A program made the position numbers and the translations under genes. Below, piece after piece: positions 16,390 to 25,484 of a DNA stretch of 64,000 nt. The DNA comes from Bradyrhizobium sp. BRP22 (GTDB lineage Bacteria > Pseudomonadota > Alphaproteobacteria > Rhizobiales > Xanthobacteraceae), in contig NZ_JADYVX010000029.1 in NCBI RefSeq assembly GCF_020194175.1, positions 42,001 to 106,000 of the forward strand, in the 5' to 3' direction. Each line of letters begins with the position of its first letter. The first letter of the stretch is position 1. Below the pieces are notes generated by a model, which ran no database searches, was not told the origin of the DNA, and saw nothing but the letters and a program-made list of their open reading frames with translations.

Positions 16390-17565
16390 ATGATCGTTCG
16401 GCAGTTCATCAATTGGATCAGGACCGCTCCGGCAGGGGAGCGGGCCGAGGCCACCCGGGCATTGGCGCGGGCCTGGTTGATTTCAGATCTTTCCGAGGAC
16501 GACCGCATCGCCGCCGAGGGCGCGCTGTTGATGCTGCTCGACGATCCTTCGCCGCTGGTGCGGCAGGCGATGGCCGAGGTGTTTGCGCGCAGCGCCGAGG
16601 CGCCCGCCGCCATCGTGCAGGCGCTTGCGGTCGACCAGCCGGCAATCGCGCTGCCGGTGCTGGAACATTCGCCGCTCTTGATCGATGCCGATCTCGTCGA
16701 CATCGTCGCGACCGGCGACAATGAGATGCAATGCGCGGTCGCGCGGCGGATCGATCTGCCCGCTTCCGTCGGCGCTGCGATCGCCGAGGTCGGCAGCGCC
16801 GCGGCGGCGCTCGAATTGATCGAGAACGCGCACGCCGAGCTCGCGCCGTTCTCCTGGGACCGCATCGTCGAGCGGCATGGCCATCTCGCCGCGATCCGGG
16901 AGGCGATGCTGGTGCTGGAAGGCTTGCCGGCCGCGACGCGCATGGCGCTGGTGGCAAAACTCTCGGAAACGCTGGCGCAGTTCGTGGTCGCCCGCAACTG
17001 GCTCTCCGCCGACCGGGCTGATCGTATTGCCAGCGAAGCGCGCGAGCGCTCGACCGTCCATATCGCGGCCCGCTCGCGCGGCGAAGAGATGCGCGGCCTC
17101 GTTGCGCATCTGCGCGCGACCTGCCAACTCACCGCCGGTTTGATCCTGCGCGCGCTGCTTTCGGGCAATCTCGAACTGTTCCACGCAGCGCTCGCCGAAC
17201 TCTCCGGCCTGCCGCAGGCGCGCATCGCCGCGCTGCTGCATGATCGCGGCTCAGCCAGCCTCGACGCGCTCTTGATCCGTGCCGGCTTGCCGGACTCCAC
17301 CTTCGCCGCCTTCCGCGCCGCGCTCGAGGCAAGTCACGAGGCCGGCTATGTCGACAGCATCGAGGGCGCGGTGCGGCTGCGCCGGCGCATGGTCGAGCGC
17401 GTGCTGACCCATTGCGAGACCGATCGGCAGGCCGCCGAACCGTTGTTGATTCTGCTGCGCCGCTTCGCTACGGAATCGGCGCGCGAGGAAGCGCGGCTGT
17501 TCTGCGAAGAACTCGTCGCGGAAGACGCGCTCGTACCGCTACAGCAGGATTTGATCGCGGCGTAA
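16390..17565 (+). CDS. DUF2336 domain protein
   Basis: This helical protein of 391 residues is recognisable as a DUF2336 family member by LLMLLDDPSPLVRQAMAEVFA near residue 48 and by regularly spaced alpha-helical repeat pairs over the whole length (HEAT-like). It has no signal peptide and no membrane segment, so it is cytosolic. The function of the family is not established. In alphaproteobacteria it is often found near sensory, HPt and response-regulator genes, as here, which suggests a role in signalling. The ATG at 16390 follows GGAAGGACC. Confidence 0.8.
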   Translation: MIVRQFINWIRTAPAGERAEATRALARAWLISDLSEDDRIAAEGALLMLLDDPSPLVRQAMAEVFARSAEAPAAIVQALAVDQPAIALPVLEHSPLLIDADLVDIVATGDNEMQCAVARRIDLPASVGAAIAEVGSAAAALELIENAHAELAPFSWDRIVERHGHLAAIREAMLVLEGLPAATRMALVAKLSETLAQFVVARNWLSADRADRIASEARERSTVHIAARSRGEEMRGLVAHLRATCQLTAGLILRALLSGNLELFHAALAELSGLPQARIAALLHDRGSASLDALLIRAGLPDSTFAAFRAALEASHEAGYVDSIEGAVRLRRRMVERVLTHCETDRQAAEPLLILLRRFATESAREEARLFCEELVAEDALVPLQQDLIAA

Positions 17566-17600
17566 GCGCGAGGCCGCTTCCGTCGCCGCAACACACGCTG

Positions 17601-17706
17601 TCATTCCGGGGCGATGCGATAGCATCGAACCCGGAATCCATTTCTCCGCCTGCGCATGCGCCCCGATGGATTCCGGGCCTGCGCCTGGCGGCGCATCCCG
17701 GAATGA
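17601..17706. repeat. Palindromic intergenic repeat (CATTCCGGGGCG type), copy 1
   Basis: It starts TCATTCCGGGGCGATGCGA and ends GCGCATCCCGGAATGA, with inner arms GAACCCGGAATCCAT and ATGGATTCCGGGCCTGCG, so the whole can fold into a long hairpin. A second copy is at 57305-57416. It lies between the convergent DUF2336 and HPt genes. Confidence 0.8.
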
Positions 17707-17752
17707 CGGAGCCGCGTAGGGCCGGCAAAGCTGCGTAGGGCAAAAGCCGTTA

Positions 17753-18334
17753 TCACTCCGCCGGTGCGATGCTCGGCGCGAGGATGGCTTCGAGATGTTC
17801 GGGGCGGTCGCGGTTGACCTTCAGCAGAAATTCATCCGCGATGCCGCGGAGCTGCCGGCTGAGCGCGCCGGCCATCACGGCGGTGTCGAGCTTGGTACGC
17901 TCGCGTACGATCGCCTGGATCGCGTTGATGTGGTGGGTGATCAGCTCCGGCGGCACCTGGTCGAGATCGGGTGCGTGCTCGATGATGCGGCACAGGCTTT
18001 CGGCAGCCGCGCCTGCAGAGGGGAAGCCGAAGGTCGCGGCGTCGCCCTTGATGTCATGGGCGGCGCGAAACAGTTCTTCGCGCGTCTCGTGGGAGAAGCC
18101 GTGGCGCAGCACCACGGCGTGCGCAGCCGATAGCCGGTCGGCTTCGATCGTCATCCATTGCTTGAATTCGCCGGAGAGATCCGCAAGTGCCTGCTCGGCG
18201 CGCGCGACGGGATCGTCGTGATCGATGTCGGGAGGGATGCGGCGCAGCACCTTGCGTAGCCGGTTGGGCTGCGTGATCACATGGTGCGTGGCGAAAGTCT
18301 TGACCTCGATCGCGCCCGGTTTCTCTTTCGCCAT
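17753..18334 (-). CDS. HPt (histidine phosphotransfer) domain protein
   Basis: This protein has about 193 residues. The HPt four-helix domain has FRAAHDIKGDAATFGFPSAG around residues 89-110, with H93 the likely phosphorylated histidine (consensus HxxKGxAxxxG). It would relay phosphate between a hybrid kinase and a response regulator. The ATG at 18334 is preceded by GAGGTGAGG; a longer reading frame would translate part of the repeat at 18354. The response-regulator gene lies immediately upstream on the same strand, separated only by that repeat, so the pair is probably one unit. Confidence 0.85.
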   Translation of the reverse strand: MAKEKPGAIEVKTFATHHVITQPNRLRKVLRRIPPDIDHDDPVARAEQALADLSGEFKQWMTIEADRLSAAHAVVLRHGFSHETREELFRAAHDIKGDAATFGFPSAGAAAESLCRIIEHAPDLDQVPPELITHHINAIQAIVRERTKLDTAVMAGALSRQLRGIADEFLLKVNRDRPEHLEAILAPSIAPAE

Positions 18335-18353
18335 GATGGCCTCACCTCTGTTT

Positions 18354-18402
18354 GAGCATGATCTTTTCGGAAAACCGGTTTCCACTTTTCCCGATCATGC
18401 TC
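18354..18402. repeat. Palindromic repeat (GAGCATGATC type) between response regulator and HPt genes
   Basis: GAGCATGATC (18354-18363) and GATCATGCTC (18393-18402) are perfect inverted arms; inner GGAAAACCGGTTTCC is also palindromic. The final base of the element is part of the stop codon (18402-18404) of the response-regulator gene. A diverged relative lies at 13610-13657. Confidence 0.8.
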
Positions 18403-18947
18403 TAGATGCTGGAACGCGCTTTATCGAGCAGCGACGGCTGTTGCATCACTTCCATCTCGCCGCCGACGCGGCGCTCGGGGCCGATATAGGTGCTGCTGGT
18501 GTTGCGGCGGCGGTCCGGGCCGAAATAGGTCTTGGTCTTGATGAAGGGGCGGGGATTGGCAACGACGTTGAGGATGCGCTGGTAGAGTCCCTTGGCCGAG
18601 ATCGGCTTGGCCAGGAATTCGGTGACGCCGGCATCGCGCGCCACCGTCACGCGGCGCTTCTCCGAATGCGCGGTCAGCATGATGATCGGCGCATAGGGAT
18701 TGGCGTTGGATTCCGGCTGCCGGATCATCTGCGCCAGCTCGAGCCCGTCGAAGATCGGCATCGACCAGTCGGTGATGACGATGTCGGGAACGTAATGGGT
18801 GTACATTTCGAGCGCGGTGGCGCCGTCCTCCGCCTCGTAGACCTCGCGCGCGCCGAACGAATGCAGCAGCGTCCGCAGGATGCGGCGCATGTGCGGATTG
18901 TCGTCGCAGATCAGAAACCGCAGCTTGTTGAAGTCGATGCGATACAT
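18402..18947 (-). CDS. CheY-like single-domain response regulator with C-terminal extension
   Basis: This protein has about 181 residues. The receiver domain (about 8-130) has FLICDDNPHMRR with acidic residues 15-16, the phosphoacceptor D60 in VITDWSMP, and LAKPIS with the conserved lysine near 112. A tail of about 50 residues contains two similar short blocks (YFGPDRRRN and YIGPERRVGG), a pattern frequent in Bradyrhizobium receiver proteins. There is no DNA-binding domain, so it acts by protein contact. The ATG at 18947 gives the best start; the frame is open to 18977. It is followed by the HPt gene. Confidence 0.88.
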   Translation of the reverse strand: MYRIDFNKLRFLICDDNPHMRRILRTLLHSFGAREVYEAEDGATALEMYTHYVPDIVITDWSMPIFDGLELAQMIRQPESNANPYAPIIMLTAHSEKRRVTVARDAGVTEFLAKPISAKGLYQRILNVVANPRPFIKTKTYFGPDRRRNTSSTYIGPERRVGGEMEVMQQPSLLDKARSSI

Positions 18948-19037
18948 GGTCCAGCCCGGCCCAACGGCATTACCCACCGTTAACCATATCGCCGAGCCGG
19001 TTAAGGAAAGGTTGCGCCGATGGCAGGGCGGGGCGCC

Positions 19038-19817
19038 TCAATACCCGAACTGCTCGCGCAGGATGCGCTCTTCCAGGCTGTGGCCGGGGTCGAACAGCAT
19101 CCGCATCGAGATGGTCTTGTCGGTCAGGACCTCGACGCGGCTGACGTCGCGCACCTCGTCATGGTCGGCAACCGCCGCCACCGGGCGCTTTTCGCCTTCG
19201 AGCACCTCGATCACGACGAACGCTGAATTCGGCAGCAGCGCGCCGCGCCAGCGTCGCGGGCGGAAGGCGCTGATCGGGGTCAGCGCGAGCAGGGCGGCAT
19301 TGATCGGAATGATCGGCCCCTGCACCGAGAGGTTATAGGCGGTCGAGCCGGCGGGGGTGGCGACCAGGATGCCGTCCGCGATCAGTTCCGGCATCCGCTC
19401 ATGCTCGTCGATCAGGATGCGCAGGCGCGCGGCCTGGTAGGTCTGGCGGAACAGCGCGACCTCGTTGATGGCGTGATGCAGATGCACCGCGCCATGGATG
19501 TCGGTGGCCCGCATCAGCAGCGGGCTGATCAGGGATTCCCGTGCCGCCGCCAGCCGTTCGCGCAGACTGTGGGTCGAGTATTCGTTCATCAGGAAGCCGA
19601 CCGTGCCGCGATGCATGCCGTAGATCGGTTTTCCCGTGCGCATGTTCGCGTGCAGCGTCTGCAGCATCAAGCCGTCGCCGCCGAGCGCCACCACGACATC
19701 GGCATCCGCCGCAGCGCAATTGCCGTAGAGCGTAGTCAGTTGCGTAAGCGCGGCCTGCGCCTCGGTGCCGCCGCTCGCGACGAAGGCGATCTTCTCATAT
19801 CGCTCGGGACTGGTCAT
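19038..19817 (-). CDS. nadK: NAD kinase
   Basis: This protein of about 259 residues phosphorylates NAD to NADP in the cytosol. VVVALGGDGLMLQTLH has the GGDG motif (residues 46-49) with the catalytic aspartate; NEYSTHSLRERL, DGILVATPAGSTAYNLS (the NE/D and TP-GSTAY motifs) and the C-terminal LTPISAFRPRRWRG are all family marks. The ATG at 19817 is chosen because the open frame further upstream would translate the repeat at 19963-20052. It is a typical short alphaproteobacterial NadK. Confidence 0.95.
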   Translation of the reverse strand: MTSPERYEKIAFVASGGTEAQAALTQLTTLYGNCAAADADVVVALGGDGLMLQTLHANMRTGKPIYGMHRGTVGFLMNEYSTHSLRERLAAARESLISPLLMRATDIHGAVHLHHAINEVALFRQTYQAARLRILIDEHERMPELIADGILVATPAGSTAYNLSVQGPIIPINAALLALTPISAFRPRRWRGALLPNSAFVVIEVLEGEKRPVAAVADHDEVRDVSRVEVLTDKTISMRMLFDPGHSLEERILREQFGY

Positions 19818-19962
19818 TGCACGACAAGCTCGGCCCTGGTTGCGCGTAGTTCCGCGCCGCGCTCGTCTATACAGCTTGACCGCGCTTGTCGAGATCAGAA
19901 GACCGGCATTTTCCTGCCAGGCCGGTCGGCTGTCCGACACAATTCCGTAATGGTCGGGCCTC

Positions 19963-20052
19963 GTAGCCCGGGTGGAGCGAAGCGTAACCCGGGAAATCTC
20001 CGTCCACGTTGCAAGCGGTCCCGGGTTACGCTTTCGCTTCACCCGGGCTACG
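19963..20052. repeat. Palindromic intergenic repeat (TAGCCCGGGTGGAGCGAAGC type), copy 1
   Basis: GTAGCCCGGGTGGAGCGAAG at the left and TTCGCTTCACCCGGGCTACG at the right form a long inverted repeat with an inner GTAACCCGGG / CCCGGGTTAC pair. A second copy is at 23442-23527. It fills the gap between nadK and the cyclase gene. Confidence 0.8.
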
Positions 20053-20057
20053 GTGCT

Positions 20058-22193
20058 TCACTTCTCCTGCAGCGTGCGGATCGGGTCCCAGTCCCCGCCC
20101 GGGGGCTGCCGCGTCATCTGCTCGGCGCGCTGGCGAAACAAGGCAGACGGCCTGTCCGTTTCCGCCGAACGGCCGAAAGCTTCCGCAGCGAGATGGAATT
20201 CGCCTGCGCGCCAATGCGCGAGTCCATCACCATAAGCCTTGATCAACGCCTGCTGCGGTGCCGACAGCTCGTCCGACCGCGCCACCAGCTCATAGATCTT
20301 CAGCGCCTGATTGCGTCCCTTGACGCGGACTTCGTCGAGCTCGCGCCAGGCAAAATCTTCGCCGGCGAGCGTCACCGTTGCATCGGAGGCAATGATCGTC
20401 GTGCCGTAGAACTTGTTGGCGCCTTCGAGCCGCGAGGCGAGGTTCACCGCATCGCTCATCACGGAGTAATTGAAGCGGCGCCGCGATCCGAAATTGCCGA
20501 CCAGCGCCTCGCCGGAATTGATGCCGATACGCTGCGTCAACGGATGCTCGCGGAAGACCGGCGAGCTGGCGTTGAGTTCGGCCAGCCGCGCGCAACAATC
20601 GAGCGCCGTGCGCGCCGCGTTCGCGGCATGATCGGGATCATCGGCCGGCGCGCCGAACACCGCCACGATGGAATCGCCGATATATTTGTCGACGTAGCCG
20701 CCGTGGGCCTCGATGACGTCGGTCATGTCGGAAAGATATTTGTTCATCAGCGCCATCAGCCGGTCTGGCGGCATGTTTTCGGCGATCGCGGAAAATCCTG
20801 CGATGTCGGAGAAGAACACGGTGACCTCGCGCGTCTCGCCACCGAGCTCCGGCAGCTTCTTCGACGACAGCATGCGGTTGATGACGTCAGGGGCGAGGTA
20901 TAGCGCAAAGCTCTTCTGCAACAGCCTCCGGTCGCGGTCGGTGACGGCGAAGCGAAGCCCCACCATCGCTGCGAGCGCGGCGGTGCCTGCCGCGAACGGC
21001 TCGACCAATGGCAGCGCCAGCGCATGGGTGAAGGCGAAGGTCGCTCCGACCAGCCCGAGCGCGCTGACGGCAGCGAAGGATAGGACGGCGGTAGGCGGCC
21101 TGAATACGCGCGCCGCCGTCGCGCCAAACGCCGCGAACAGAAGGGCGATCAGGAGCGTCGGCAAGCGGCCGGGTTCGACCGCTGCATTGCGCGTGATCAG
21201 ATTGTTGACGGCGGTGGCGTGGATATAGACGCCCGCGATCATGCTGCCTTTGATGCCTGCCGCGGCCGGCGGGCTGGCGTCGTGCATACAGCGCGGGATA
21301 TGCCGTTCACCGTCGCCTCCGGTGGCAAAGCGCTTCGACGTCAGCCGGCGGTCTTCGATGTCGAGCACGGTGCCGATCAGGACCACCCTGCCGTCGAACC
21401 AGCGCCGGAAATAATCCTTCTCGCCCGTGGCCGCGCAGCCGCGCAGGTCGGCGAAGGAGAAGGTCGGGATGTCGTCCGTGCCGCCGGCAAAATTCAGCGT
21501 CATCGTGTTCGGCACCGCACCTGGAATCCGGTAGCCGGCGAGCGTCACGTTTCCACCGGCCTCGATGTCGGGCGTCGCGCCAAGCGCTCGCGACGCCAGT
21601 TCGAGCGCCATGCCGGAGATCCTCGCGTCGCCGACGACAAAAGTCAGCGGCAGGCGCCGCACCGTATCGTCGCTGTCGGTCTGGACGTTGAGCGGACGGA
21701 TGTTCTGCTGCTGGCGGACGGCGACGCGCTGGCCGGGGGAGGGAAGGATCGGCTGGTCGCCGCGCAGGATCTCGCCGAGCACGACCTTGCCGGATGTCGA
21801 GGCAGAGGCGAGCGCGCGCAGGAAGTCGCGATCGAAGCCGCGTACCTTCTCGCCCAGCACGCCGTCGCCAAACGGAATTTGCGACGTCTCGATCGAGGTG
21901 GGGATCACCAGGTCGAAGCCGACCACCTTGGCGCCGCCATCGACGACGGCGGTAAGCACGCGGCCGATCTCGCCGGTCCAGGTCAGCGTCGGCGATCCCT
22001 TGAACGGCGCCGCGCGATAGCTTTCCTCGTCGATTGCGACGACGACCGTGGGCGAAGCGGCAGGGTCTGGCGCGCTCTGGAACATCTTCCAGCGCAGCGC
22101 GGTGAGGATGTCGAGCGAGAGGCCGCGCACCGGCTCGAGCGCCGGCGAAACCGAAATGGCGGCGCAGACCAACGCGATCGCTGCGATCGTCAT
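20058..22193 (-). CDS. CHASE2-domain membrane adenylate/guanylate cyclase
   Basis: This protein has about 711 residues. A first membrane helix (MTIAAIALVCAAISVSP) is followed by an extracytoplasmic CHASE2 sensor region (about 30-330, with VVVAIDEESY and DLVIPTSI), then three hydrophobic helices (about 335-420) and a class III cyclase domain (about 450-640) with VTVFFSDIAGFSAIAE, YIGDSIVAVFGAP and RIGINSGEALVGNFGS. It probably makes cAMP in response to an external cue. Start: ATG 22193 or TTG 22223 are both plausible; the frame further upstream runs through repeats. The exported gene at 22511 lies just upstream and is probably its partner. Confidence 0.88.
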   Translation of the reverse strand: MTIAAIALVCAAISVSPALEPVRGLSLDILTALRWKMFQSAPDPAASPTVVVAIDEESYRAAPFKGSPTLTWTGEIGRVLTAVVDGGAKVVGFDLVIPTSIETSQIPFGDGVLGEKVRGFDRDFLRALASASTSGKVVLGEILRGDQPILPSPGQRVAVRQQQNIRPLNVQTDSDDTVRRLPLTFVVGDARISGMALELASRALGATPDIEAGGNVTLAGYRIPGAVPNTMTLNFAGGTDDIPTFSFADLRGCAATGEKDYFRRWFDGRVVLIGTVLDIEDRRLTSKRFATGGDGERHIPRCMHDASPPAAAGIKGSMIAGVYIHATAVNNLITRNAAVEPGRLPTLLIALLFAAFGATAARVFRPPTAVLSFAAVSALGLVGATFAFTHALALPLVEPFAAGTAALAAMVGLRFAVTDRDRRLLQKSFALYLAPDVINRMLSSKKLPELGGETREVTVFFSDIAGFSAIAENMPPDRLMALMNKYLSDMTDVIEAHGGYVDKYIGDSIVAVFGAPADDPDHAANAARTALDCCARLAELNASSPVFREHPLTQRIGINSGEALVGNFGSRRRFNYSVMSDAVNLASRLEGANKFYGTTIIASDATVTLAGEDFAWRELDEVRVKGRNQALKIYELVARSDELSAPQQALIKAYGDGLAHWRAGEFHLAAEAFGRSAETDRPSALFRQRAEQMTRQPPGGDWDPIRTLQEK

Positions 22194-22309
22194 CACCTCG
22201 CGCGCGGTGCGCCCGATGCTCAAGACCGCTGATCCGAGGTGGAGTGCAAAGTTAGTCGGTCGATGTGCTCTGGCCACGAGCGCACTCGATCGATGCAACA
22301 GCCCGGACT

Positions 22310-22470
22310 CCCTCTCCCGCTTGCGGGAGAGGGTTGGGGTGAGGGTCGCTCCACAGCGGGGCTGTCGAAGGTCGGAATTGCATGCGCAGTTCCGGCGCAG
22401 GCGCATGACATCGACAATCCCTGGGTCGAGAGAGCCCTCACCCAAACCCTCTCCCGCAAGCGGGAGAGGG
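22310..22470. repeat. Pair of oppositely oriented CTCTCCCGC-type hairpin repeats
   Basis: CCCTCTCCCGCTTGCGGGAGAGGG (22312-22333) is a tight hairpin followed by TTGGGGTGAGGG; the same unit in reverse order occurs at 22434-22470 (CCCTCACCCAAACCCTC..). The two copies flank about 90 bases of unrecognised sequence between the cyclase gene and its upstream neighbour, so the intervening segment is bracketed by inverted repeats. Confidence 0.8.
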
Positions 22471-22510
22471 GCGCAGCACCCACCGCGGATGCACTCGATC
22501 TCATCACACC

Positions 22511-23179
22511 CTAATTCATCCGCAGCAGGCGGCCGACGATCGGCGTGGCGCCGGGCCTGGCCTGCGGGTCGACGCGGAATACGATCTGCGACGACTTGAA
22601 GGTGGCGGCATAGAGGCCGCCCGGGACCAATGCGCCATTCTCCCGGGCGAAATCGAAGAACCTGCCCTTGAGCTGGGTGCCGCCGAGATCAACCTGCTGG
22701 CGCTCGCCCGGGATGTCGAGGCGCCGCACGATCAGCGTGCCACGCCCTTTCGCCTCCACGAATGGGGAAGCGCCATAGAGAGTGAGTTGCGGTTGCGGCA
22801 GTGCGGCCTTGTTGGCATCGACGCTGCGCAACACGGTGGCGGCGACAGCGCTGGTCGCCTGCGTCGTGGCGTGCGTCTGGTTGGAATCGCAAGCGGTCTT
22901 CTCGCTCTTGACGTCGGCAAGATGCACGACGCTCTCTTCGGTCCCGACGATCACCGTGCCGACACCGGAAATCGTCTCGCGCCGGCAGGATGTCATATAG
23001 CTCAGCACGATCGAGCCGCCGTCTCCGATCTTGATTACGGCCTTCGGAGCCACATAGTCCATGAACTCAGCGCCGGTGACCTTGCCTTGCACGTCCTCGA
23101 CGACGGCCACCGGTGGTTCGGCCGCGGCGGGCGAAGCCAGCGCCAACAGGCCGACACAAATAGCAATCGCTCGTTTCAT
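22511..23179 (-). CDS. Exported protein upstream of the CHASE2 cyclase
   Basis: This protein of 222 residues has a clear Sec signal peptide (MKRAIAICVGLLALASPAAAE). The mature part begins VAVVEDVQGKVTGAEFMDYVAPKAVIKIGDGGSIVLSY, a FecR-like beta-rich pattern (a gly-rich strand and an IKIGDGG turn). Two cysteines (CRRE and CDSN) could form a disulfide. FecR-like exported domains often pair with CHASE2 cyclases, so it may present a signal to the sensor domain; this is inference. Start ATG 23179 with GGGGG upstream. Confidence 0.65.
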   Translation of the reverse strand: MKRAIAICVGLLALASPAAAEPPVAVVEDVQGKVTGAEFMDYVAPKAVIKIGDGGSIVLSYMTSCRRETISGVGTVIVGTEESVVHLADVKSEKTACDSNQTHATTQATSAVAATVLRSVDANKAALPQPQLTLYGASPFVEAKGRGTLIVRRLDIPGERQQVDLGGTQLKGRFFDFARENGALVPGGLYAATFKSSQIVFRVDPQARPGATPIVGRLLRMN

Positions 23180-23441
23180 TCTGGGAACCCCCTCGAAAGA
23201 TAGATTTCGTTAGTCGCGGTGGCGCCGTTTTGGTTCTGCGGAATCGAATAGTTGGGTTGGCAACCTTGTGGATGTGACGGATATCACTCAATCGTTCCGA
23301 CGGACAACCTGATCGGTGCGCATTGTCGCAGGGCTGTCGCATTCAGTGCGACGCAAACCGACTGGCGCGATTGTGATTTCCACACAATTCATTCCGTTGT
23401 GTAGCTGCATCCACGATGGAAGCGGCCGCAATTCACGTCGT

Positions 23442-23527
23442 AGCCCGGGTGGAGCGAAGCGTAGCCCGGGGCCGCTCTCGATGCTGGCGCAGATGTCCCG
23501 GGTTGCGCTTCGCTCCACCCGGGCTAC
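23442..23527. repeat. Palindromic intergenic repeat (TAGCCCGGGTGGAGCGAAGC type), copy 2
   Basis: GTAGCCCGGGTGGAGCGAAG and CTTCGCTCCACCCGGGCTAC are perfect inverted arms with inner GTAGCCCGGG / CCCGGGTTGC. It is in the same family as 19963-20052. The right end is 14 bases before the carboxypeptidase start. The rest of the 23180-23540 divergent gap shows no other feature I can support. Confidence 0.8.
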
Positions 23528-23540
23528 AGGGAATTGGGAC

Positions 23541-25121
23541 ATGGCAAGCTGGGTCGGAACACAGCGCACGCGCATGATGGTCGCGCTGCTCGCATTTTCG
23601 GTCGCGAGCGGCGCATGGGCGCAGGACGCAGGCGGCGATCCCAAGCCGTCATCCCAGTCGGCTTCGCCGACAACGCAGGCGCCGGCGGGTCGGAAGGGCG
23701 GGGCAGACCGCAGTGCGGCGGGCAATCCGCCGTCAGCATCCGAGCAGCATCGCCTGCCGCCCGACTCCACGACAAAGCAGACCCTGGCACTGCCGGGACG
23801 TACCCTGGAGTTCACGGCCACCGCGGGCTCGATCCGGCTGTTCGACCAGAAGGGCGAGCCGCAGGCCGATATCGCCTATACCTCCTACCAGCTCGACGGC
23901 ACCGATCGCGCGAACCGCCCCGTCACTTTCCTGTTCAACGGCGGGCCGGGCGCGTCGTCGGCCTGGCTGCAGCTTGGCAGCGCCGGCCCGTGGCGGATTT
24001 CGCTGGGCGGCGAGGGGGCGGTGTCCTCGGCATCGCCCGAGCTGGTGCCGAATGCCGAAACCTGGCTCGACTTCACCGACCTCGTCTTCATCGATCCTGT
24101 CGGCACCGGCTATAGCCGTTTTGTCGCGACCGGCGATGACGTGCGCAAGCGCTTCTTCTCTGTCGACGGCGATGTCAACGCGATCGCGGTGGTGATCCGC
24201 CGCTGGCTCGAGAAGCACGACCGCCTGCTGTCTCCGAAATACGTCGTGGGCGAAAGCTATGGCGGCATCCGCGGGCCGAAGATCGTGCACAACCTGCAGA
24301 CCGAGCAGGGCGTCGGCGTCAAGGGACTGATCCTGCTCTCGCCGCTGCTCGACTTCCGCGAATTCCAGGGCACGAGCCTGCTGCAATATGTGATCAGCCT
24401 TCCGACCATGGCGGCTGTGGCGCGCCAGGCGAAGGGACCCGTCACGCGCGCCGACCTCGCCGAGGTCGAGAACTATGCACGCGGCGACTTCCTGGTCGAC
24501 CTTCTCAAGGGCCAGGCCGACGGCGAGGCCACGACGCGGCTCGCCGACAAGGTCGCGGCCCTGACCGGCATCGATCCGGCGGTGAGCCGCCGGCTCGCGG
24601 GGCGTTTCGGGGTCTCCGAATTCCGCAGGGAATTCGATCGCCGGAGCGGCAAGATAATCGGGCGCTACGATGCCTCCGTCGAAGGCTTCGATCCCAACCC
24701 GGATTCGAGCGCCTCACGCTTCGGCGATCCCTCCGGCGATCCGCTGATTGCGCCGCTCACGAGTGCGGCGGTCGACCTCACCAGAGGCAGGCTGAACTGG
24801 CAGCCGGACGGATCCTATCAATTGCTCAACGGCCGGGTCGCCGGCTCCTGGGATTTCGGCCGCGGCCCAAGTCCGGCGGAGTCGGTCTCGCAGCTCCGGC
24901 AGATTCTCGCGCTCGATCCGAAGCTGAAACTCCTGATCGGCCACGGCCTGTTCGATCTCGCTACCCCTTACTTCGGCTCGAAGCTGGCGCTCGACCAACT
25001 GCCGGCCTACGCGAGCCCGGACCGCGTCAAGCTCATCGTCTATCCCGGCGGCCACATGTTCTACACCCGCGACACCTCGCGCCAGGCGTTCAGAGGCGAA
25101 GTCGAAGCAGTGATGAAGTAG
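23541..25121 (+). CDS. Secreted S10-type serine carboxypeptidase
   Basis: This protein has about 526 residues. A signal peptide (MMVALLAFSVASGAWAQ) precedes a low-complexity linker of about 60 residues. The S10 peptidase core has PVTFLFNGGPGASSAW (oxyanion hole), FIDPVGTGYSR, VVGESYGGIRG with the nucleophile near S239, GLFDLATPYF with the likely catalytic aspartate near 472 and YPGGHMFY with the histidine near 506. It would remove C-terminal residues from peptides in the periplasm. The start at ATG 23541 avoids translating the repeat just upstream. Confidence 0.88.
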   Translation: MASWVGTQRTRMMVALLAFSVASGAWAQDAGGDPKPSSQSASPTTQAPAGRKGGADRSAAGNPPSASEQHRLPPDSTTKQTLALPGRTLEFTATAGSIRLFDQKGEPQADIAYTSYQLDGTDRANRPVTFLFNGGPGASSAWLQLGSAGPWRISLGGEGAVSSASPELVPNAETWLDFTDLVFIDPVGTGYSRFVATGDDVRKRFFSVDGDVNAIAVVIRRWLEKHDRLLSPKYVVGESYGGIRGPKIVHNLQTEQGVGVKGLILLSPLLDFREFQGTSLLQYVISLPTMAAVARQAKGPVTRADLAEVENYARGDFLVDLLKGQADGEATTRLADKVAALTGIDPAVSRRLAGRFGVSEFRREFDRRSGKIIGRYDASVEGFDPNPDSSASRFGDPSGDPLIAPLTSAAVDLTRGRLNWQPDGSYQLLNGRVAGSWDFGRGPSPAESVSQLRQILALDPKLKLLIGHGLFDLATPYFGSKLALDQLPAYASPDRVKLIVYPGGHMFYTRDTSRQAFRGEVEAVMK

Positions 25122-25179
25122 GCGAGCGCAGTTGACCTTCTTGCCAGCAGTCCAGCGGCGTATACGTTGCTTGACCCCC

Positions 25180-25280
25180 ATGGTGAGGAGCGCGTCTTCG
25201 CGCGTCTCGAACCATGAGGCCCCGATCTCACCCGTGGCCCATCCCTCGAGACGCCGCTGGCGCGGCTCCTCGGGATGAGG
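25180..25280. repeat. Palindromic intergenic repeat, copy 3 (CATGGTGAGG / CCCTCGAGACG type)
   Basis: CCATGGTGAGGAGCGCGTC..GACGCGTCTCGAACCATGAGG is followed by GGCCCATCCCTCGAGACGCC..GCGGCTCCTCGGGATGAGG. It is the same family as 12838 and 16131. It lies after the carboxypeptidase gene. Confidence 0.75.
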
Positions 25281-25484
25281 GTTGGTATTTTGTCGCGCAA
25301 GGGAAGTGACAGTATTTTGCGGCTTACTTGAAGTTGCCGTTTTGCGTGATCGGGCAGCGAGTCTGCCGCATGACTCGCATCGTTTAGAATGATCCAAAAC
25401 TCACGTTCTCTAGAGTCGTGATTGAACCTGACGACGTGTGGAGCTGACAAAACCAGTGCTGGGGATTTCAGGGCCCAGTGACTA

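Noticed and set aside
22194..22445. N-terminal extension of the CHASE2 cyclase
   Set aside because: It is translated hairpin repeat (TPTLSRKRERE) and not protein sequence.
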